12,195 nt of DNA. Origin: Pleurotus djamor (taxonomy: Eukaryota; Basidiomycota; Agaricomycetes; Agaricales; Pleurotaceae). Position numbers and translations under genes: made by a program. Location: the NCBI GenBank assembly GCA_029747585.1, contig JAPEVF010001223.1, forward strand, positions 1 through 12,195, given 5' to 3'. The notes under the pieces are model-generated. The model worked only from the letters and a program-made list of their open reading frames with translations. It did not search any database and had not been told where the DNA came from. Below, piece after piece: positions 7,636 through 12,195 of the stretch (its first letter is position 1; each line of letters begins with the position of its first letter).

Positions 7636-10600
7636 ATGCTTTCTCCTGTACTCGTCGTCTTATTCTGCCAGTCTTTGTGCACACTCGTACTCGCGCAATC
7701 GGGGCCTTCGAACTGGACCACGACACCTTTCAATCCATCCGCTCTGCCTCTGGCAGTTCGGTCCCCGTATCTTAACGTCTGGCTTCCCCAAGGCAATAAC
7801 CCCCAAGCATCGTATGGCGTCGAGAATCGCATATGGGATTATACCCAGGTAAGCTAAGCTAATGGTCACATCCTTTACGATGGCATTGACGCTAGGTTCA
7901 GTCTGTCCAATGGTATGCGAGTGCTGCAGTCGATGGTACTGAGTACCGACTCTTCTGCCCGTGGGCAACTGGGGAGAAGCTTCCGAGTCAGACAGCGGCA
8001 GAGTTTACCGCTACTCGGACATCTTTTCTGCTCGAAGTCGGTGGTGCTCGGTTCAACATGTCTTTTCTTAGCCCCATCGAAGTGAGTGTACCGCCTCCGT
8101 TCGTACGCACTTCAACTAAGAATTGTCCCCCCAGCCGGTTGATCTGAAGCTACAGTCTTTGCCCTTTGTATATCTGTACATCACGGTTGAACCGATTGAT
8201 GGGAACTCGCACAAGGTGCTTCTCTATTCCGATATCGAACCTAGTTAGTCCTCGAAAGTTACCAATTCTTGATCTGTCAACTGATCACATCATTGTATAG
8301 ATATCGTCGCTGGCGACGTTCAAGAAGTTGTGACCTGGTCTGTTGACGATAGTAGCGATTATGTAGTCCTCAGTACCCGTCTACAACGACAACGTCCTTT
8401 CATTGAGAGTTTTACCCAAGCCCAAGACGGTGAAGCCCTCTACGCCTTCAAAAAGGTAGCTCACCTATTATCCTGAGTTCTTTCAATTGACACCATGTGC
8501 GTCAGGTTCCTGGACTCAAAACAGCGTACAAGATCGGGGAGTTCAATGACGTACGAGGACGTATTTTCTCGTCCGGTGGTGACAAACCCTTGGATAATAC
8601 CGCCGACACGAATTTTCGTATCCCCGCTTCGTACGTTCTTCAACTGCAATCCTTTGTCTCCTAAACTTGACCTTCATCAGTGGCGACAAAACACCTGTCC
8701 TTGGGATATCCCTCGACTTGGGCACCATCACCACCATCACCCAGCCTGCAATCTGGACCTTGGGGTTCTTTCGCAACACCTCTATTCTCGCAAAAGCATC
8801 AGGATCATCGTTTGAGCAGAGAAGTGCTTATTTCAGATCGAGTGTCGATGATCCAGTTTCGGCTGTGAGTTCCTTGTCGCTGGCTTTCCTTCAAGCAAGC
8901 CGATTCACCCTATCATGTCATTGACCCCAGGCGAAATTCGTATTGGACGACTTCCCCAGGGCGTTGACGAACGCCGATGCGCTTGACAACAAGATCAAGC
9001 TAGCTGGGGATGCTATCTCTCCGGAGTATGCGAGTTTGCTTGCGCTCAGTGCGCGTCAGGCTATGAGTGCTATGGAAATCACGCTACCCATACCTGGAGC
9101 TGGGCAATCGTGGAACCAAAGTGATGTCAAAGCTTACATGAAGAACATCGGCGCGGGAACTGAGTGCGTACCCTCCACTACTTCTATTACCCACTTTCTC
9201 TTTAACTGATGAACATTATACTCAATAACGACCAACAGGACCAACGGAAATCCAAGCAGTAGCGTCAACGATGTTAGCATCTTATATGCCTCCTTCCCTT
9301 TTTTTCTGTACCTCAATCCCGAGATTGGTCGGTATCTGTTGACCCCGCTGCTCGAATACCAGGGGTCGAGCGAGTATACATTACCTTACGCGGCGAGGCA
9401 TCTCGGTGCGTATCAATCATCCAATTGCACTTATGCCCTAGACAAGAATATCGGTCGAGCTGATACCTGACTTGGTGGCCAGGGACCGTCTACCCGAACG
9501 CGATCGCGGATACGAGTAACCATGAACATCAATTCGGTGTAGACGGTAAGCGTTCTCCGGGTTTATTTTGCCTTGCAAGCTCACAGGCCCGATGTTTTTT
9601 TTTACATATAGAATCGTCTAGTATGATCATTATGTCCCTGGCGTACTCGTTAGCTTCTGGAAACGTTTCTCTTATCACCAACCACGTATGTGCCAGCACT
9701 TTCTTAGTAACCTGCGAAGCCTGATCTATCATTGGACTAGTATAATCTCTTCAGAAAATGGGCGACGTACCTCGAAAACAACGCCATCTCTCCGAACAAC
9801 CAGTACGTGCTCTATGTTAACCTTGGTTTGACTTCGGTTGTCAATGATCTGTACAGAGCTTCAGGAGACTTCAACGGCCAAACACCGGCTAACCATACCA
9901 ACCTCGCGCTAAAGGGTATCATTGCTATTGGTGCAATGGCCAAGATGTCTGAGATACTAGGAAATAGCACAGATCAGCAACAATTTAATGTATGTATCAC
10001 ACCACCTCCGCCGCTCAGTCTTCTTCCTTCTTCATTCATCTACTTATGAAAGTACTCTACTTGTTTAATGCTAACGCACACTTCTCCTAGTCCTCCGCAC
10101 AGGCCGCCATAACCATCTGGCGTTCCCAATCTATCTCCTCCTCCGGAATAGCCGAAACCTACGGGAACCATTCTAGCACTGGGTTGGCGTACAACCTCTA
10201 CGCTGATAAATTGCTGAGATTGGGGTTGGTACCGAGGGATGTATATGATGTGTGTACAACGGCGTATCAAGCTGCATCGAGTGAGTGCTCCCGCTTTCTC
10301 TCAAAATGAGAGGGCATGGGCATTAATTGACGAGGTCGTGAACTTGGACAGGTTCCTTCAAGTATGGGTTACCCATCTCACCTTCGTTCGCGCAGAATAC
10401 CAGCACAAGTACGTCCTCCTCGCTCCTCGCTCTTTAATTTAGGTACTCTCCACTCTCCCCCTCCTCTTTTGCATGGTCCATCATAAACGCGCCGACTTAC
10501 ACCCCTTCCTAGGTTGGATGTTATTCGCCGCCTCAAGTGCTACGAGCCCCGTCACGCGGGACGCTCTAATATCGCAAGTTCACGCATACGCGTCGAACAA

Positions 10601-11579
10601 CATGAATAACGCACCCTTTGCGTCACTCTATGATCCCTCTACGGGGATAAGTGCGAATGATGAGGGGAGTGGATCAGGCCGTGCGAGGTGAGTGTGCTCC
10701 TCTTGTGTGTCGTCCATCCCTGAAACTCCTATGTTTGTTTCAAGCCCAGCGCAAGGGGGGATGTTTGCGTTGTTAGCACTCGAGTTGAGTTCCTTTTTGC
10801 CTTCCATCCTGCCTTCCTTCCTTACCCAGTCCACCGCCATTTAAATTCAAATTCAAATTCTCCTCTTTCTAATCCTAATTCTCATTTCTCATTTTAGCAC
10901 GACAACTCACTTCGCCAGCACCGCATCCCCTTCCTCGCCCGGCGGAAACCCAAACAACGGTGCTGCGAATGGTAAAGGCAAACTGAGCAACGGGGCCATC
11001 GCCGGGCTGGTGATAGCAGCCGTCGCGGTGATCGTGTGTTTCGTTGTCCTCGTCGTTGTCGTATGTAAACGGAAGAGGTGGACCAACCATCTTAAGCATA
11101 ACGACGCTGATGCTGATTCCGGAGATGATGCACCTCTCAATCGACGAGCTAACCGTTTACCAGCTGTCAATAGGGATAGTCACACGAACACGAACACGAA
11201 CACGAACACTCGCGCTACGAGTCCTCGTTCACCGGGTGGTTCCCTTTCTCTTTCTTTTTCGTCGTTCTTTTCTGGTTCTGGGAGGAATTCGAGGAGTCGG
11301 ACTGTGGCGTATACTCATACGGAGCCGTATACTCTATACTCGGCGAGTGAGGAGGGGACGATGGAGGGGAGTCCCGCGACTAGGCACTCTACCTCTAAAG
11401 GAGGAGGGGAGATGATGCAGGTGACGTTGGGTAGTGTTCCGGAGGTTGGTGGGGGTGTTCGTGCTTCGGTGGTGGACCCGAATTTTGTTGATACGCTCCG
11501 TAATGAGGTGGCTACGCTGCGTCGGCAGGTGGCTGATTTGAGTGGGGCTGTGGATGTGCGGCCTCCTCCTTATGCGTAG
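7636..11579 (+). CDS. gtaA: Glutaminase A (GtaA-type), membrane-anchored, 17 exons
   Basis: This extracellular enzyme would hydrolyse L-glutamine to glutamate and ammonia. Exons: 7636-7848, 7902-8081, 8135-8243, 8301-8455, 8506-8630, 8681-8864, 8931-9163, 9239-9405, 9483-9545, 9612-9685, 9741-9802, 9857-9989, 10091-10280, 10352-10408, 10513-10687, 10745-10783 and 10898-11579. All joins keep phase (2,841 nt, 946 residues). The signal peptide ends near TLVLA/QSG. GtaA hallmarks follow: ALPLAVRSPYLNVWLP, VNDVSILYASFPFFLYLNPE, LPYAARHLGTVYPNA, HQFGVDESSSM (usually VEESGNM), ANHTNLALKGIIAIGAMA, TGLAYNLYADKLL and GGMFALLAL, covering the DUF5127, DUF4965 and DUF1793 regions. A Gly/Asn-rich linker leads to one membrane helix (about 752-776), a KRKR stop-transfer and a 170-residue tail ending RPPPYA. 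The second exon could start at 7896 instead (adds VQ). The least certain joins are 10408/10513 and 10783/10898. Confidence 0.9.
10843..10860. repeat. (AAATTC)3 in glutaminase intron 16
   Basis: There are three exact copies of AAATTC inside the 114-nt intron that separates the catalytic region from the membrane-anchor exon. This is a simple repeat, with no function inferred. Confidence 0.9.
11183..11206. repeat. (CACGAA)4 coding microsatellite
   Basis: There are four exact copies of the hexamer CACGAA inside the last glutaminase exon. In frame they encode an alternating Thr-Asn run (HTNTNTNTNT) in the cytosolic tail. Length changes by whole units would keep the frame. Confidence 0.95.
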
Positions 11580-11999
11580 TTTAGGTTTATTGTCATTACC
11601 GTAGAGTGTTGCTTTAGTAGCCATGGACGCTTGAACTCTTGCAGAGTACGCACCTACTCTCGTGTTGTCGCATAACTTCTTGTAATCGAAACTGGTTGAT
11701 ACGCGTCCCACTCGCAGCCCGAGGACAAATAGTCTCTTAGGGTAGCACTGAATATAGTCCTGTGACTGTTTCCAGGGTACACCCATCCAATTCCCATAGT
11801 ACGTTTTATGTAAATTGCAAGCATAGTTGCATCAAACACTAGGTAGGGATGCAGGCGTTTGGATAGCCTTGCAGATGGTACATATGTATATACACTAGTT
11901 CAAGTACACTAAGGAGTGGGTAAACCGTTAGGTGCTGATATTAATATAAACAGGAAGTGAAAAAGGCGTCACTCTTGATGAATATGGGTAGAAACATAC
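11580..11999. other. Convergent 3' intergenic region
   Basis: This region lies between the glutaminase stop and the last visible exon of a minus-strand gene. It should hold both 3' ends. No canonical AATAAA signal is seen close to the glutaminase stop. If the right-hand gene is spliced from 12000 to the acceptor near 11916, its last short exon would also fall here. Confidence 0.4.
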
Positions 12000-12195
12000 C
12001 CAAAAATTACACCCAACATATCCTTCCATCCACGCTTCATTATCACTGTCATCCCTGGGGCATATTCCTCGGCAAGCCATTCGAGGTAACGTCCATCCAA
12101 GCTACTCCATGGACCTAACTCGAATGAGAGGACATCTTTCGGTGAGAGGTAGAGTATCGATTCATCAACGGAAGGGTTTCTGATAACCAACGCTT
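12000..12195 (-). CDS. Unrecognised protein, one exon, 5' end beyond the right edge
   Basis: The minus-strand frame is open from the window edge and reads ALVIRNPSVDESILYLSPKD, then VLSFELGPWSSLDGRYLEWL, then AEEYAPGMTVIMKRGWKDML, then GVIFG. The composition is clearly protein-like, with regular acidic and Trp positions. A donor GTATGT starts at 11999. Joining to an acceptor near 11916 would add about 22 residues (starting VLELVYIHMY) before a stop. Using the CAG near 11939 would stop almost at once. Reading through the donor ends after STHIHQE at 11969. I do not recognise the family, and the start is not in the window. It is transcribed towards the glutaminase gene. Confidence 0.6.

Noticed and set aside
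8720..8740. A run of CAC/CAT codons giving six His in a row in one plus-strand frame
   Set aside because: It is out of frame with glutaminase exon 6, where the same bases read TITTIT within conserved sequence. It is a shadow, not a metal-binding protein.
11334..11786. 150-codon minus-strand open frame
   Set aside because: Much of it is antisense to the glutaminase tail exon and the remainder is the 3' flank. It has no recognisable protein content.
1..12195. CRISPR array, tRNA, transposon termini or a bacterial-type operon
   Set aside because: No spaced repeat array, cloverleaf with a GGTTCRA box, long terminal inverted repeats or ribosome-binding sites were seen. The window is intron-rich fungal DNA.

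Overview
This window is nuclear DNA from a filamentous fungus, most likely an Agaricomycete (Basidiomycota). The genes are cut by many short introns (48-114 nt) with GTRNGT-like donors and YAG acceptors. The gene content also fits mushroom genomes: a Lys-type M35 metallopeptidase, a glutaminase A with a membrane anchor, and a pair of P-loop GTPases with C-terminal coiled coils. All exon models below were built by eye from splice signals, reading phase and remembered family conservation. No alignment or RNA data were available.

Layout, left to right. (1) Positions 1-313, minus strand: the first two exons of an epsin (ENTH domain), running off the left edge. (2) 314-736: the promoter region shared with the divergent gene to its right, with a TATA box at 661. 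(3) 737-1728, plus strand: a five-exon secreted M35 metallopeptidase of 240 residues. (4) 1729-3389: about 1.66 kb with no gene I can support. (5) 3390-4548 and 5254-6378, both minus strand: two paralogous five-exon GTPase genes (309 and 299 residues), arranged head to tail. They arose by a tandem duplication that also copied at least 450 bp of upstream DNA. (6) 6379-7635: mostly non-coding, with two unexplained minus-strand open frames. (7) 7636-11579, plus strand: a 17-exon glutaminase A gene of 946 residues, with a signal peptide, one transmembrane helix and a 170-residue cytosolic tail. (8) 12000-12195, minus strand: one exon of an unrecognised gene that enters from the right edge.

The genes do not form an obvious pathway or cluster. 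The peptidase and glutaminase are both extracellular nitrogen-scavenging enzymes and could work one after the other (peptides, then glutamine, then glutamate plus ammonia), but nothing here shows co-regulation. The most interesting part is the GTPase pair. Both copies have lost the guanine-specifying Asp of the G4 motif. Their N-terminal G1/switch halves have diverged, while their C-terminal halves, and one intron, stayed much more alike. The other points worth following are the membrane-anchored glutaminase with a PPxY tail and the missing GTxD motif in the peptidase. I see no tRNA, rRNA, CRISPR array or intact transposon.
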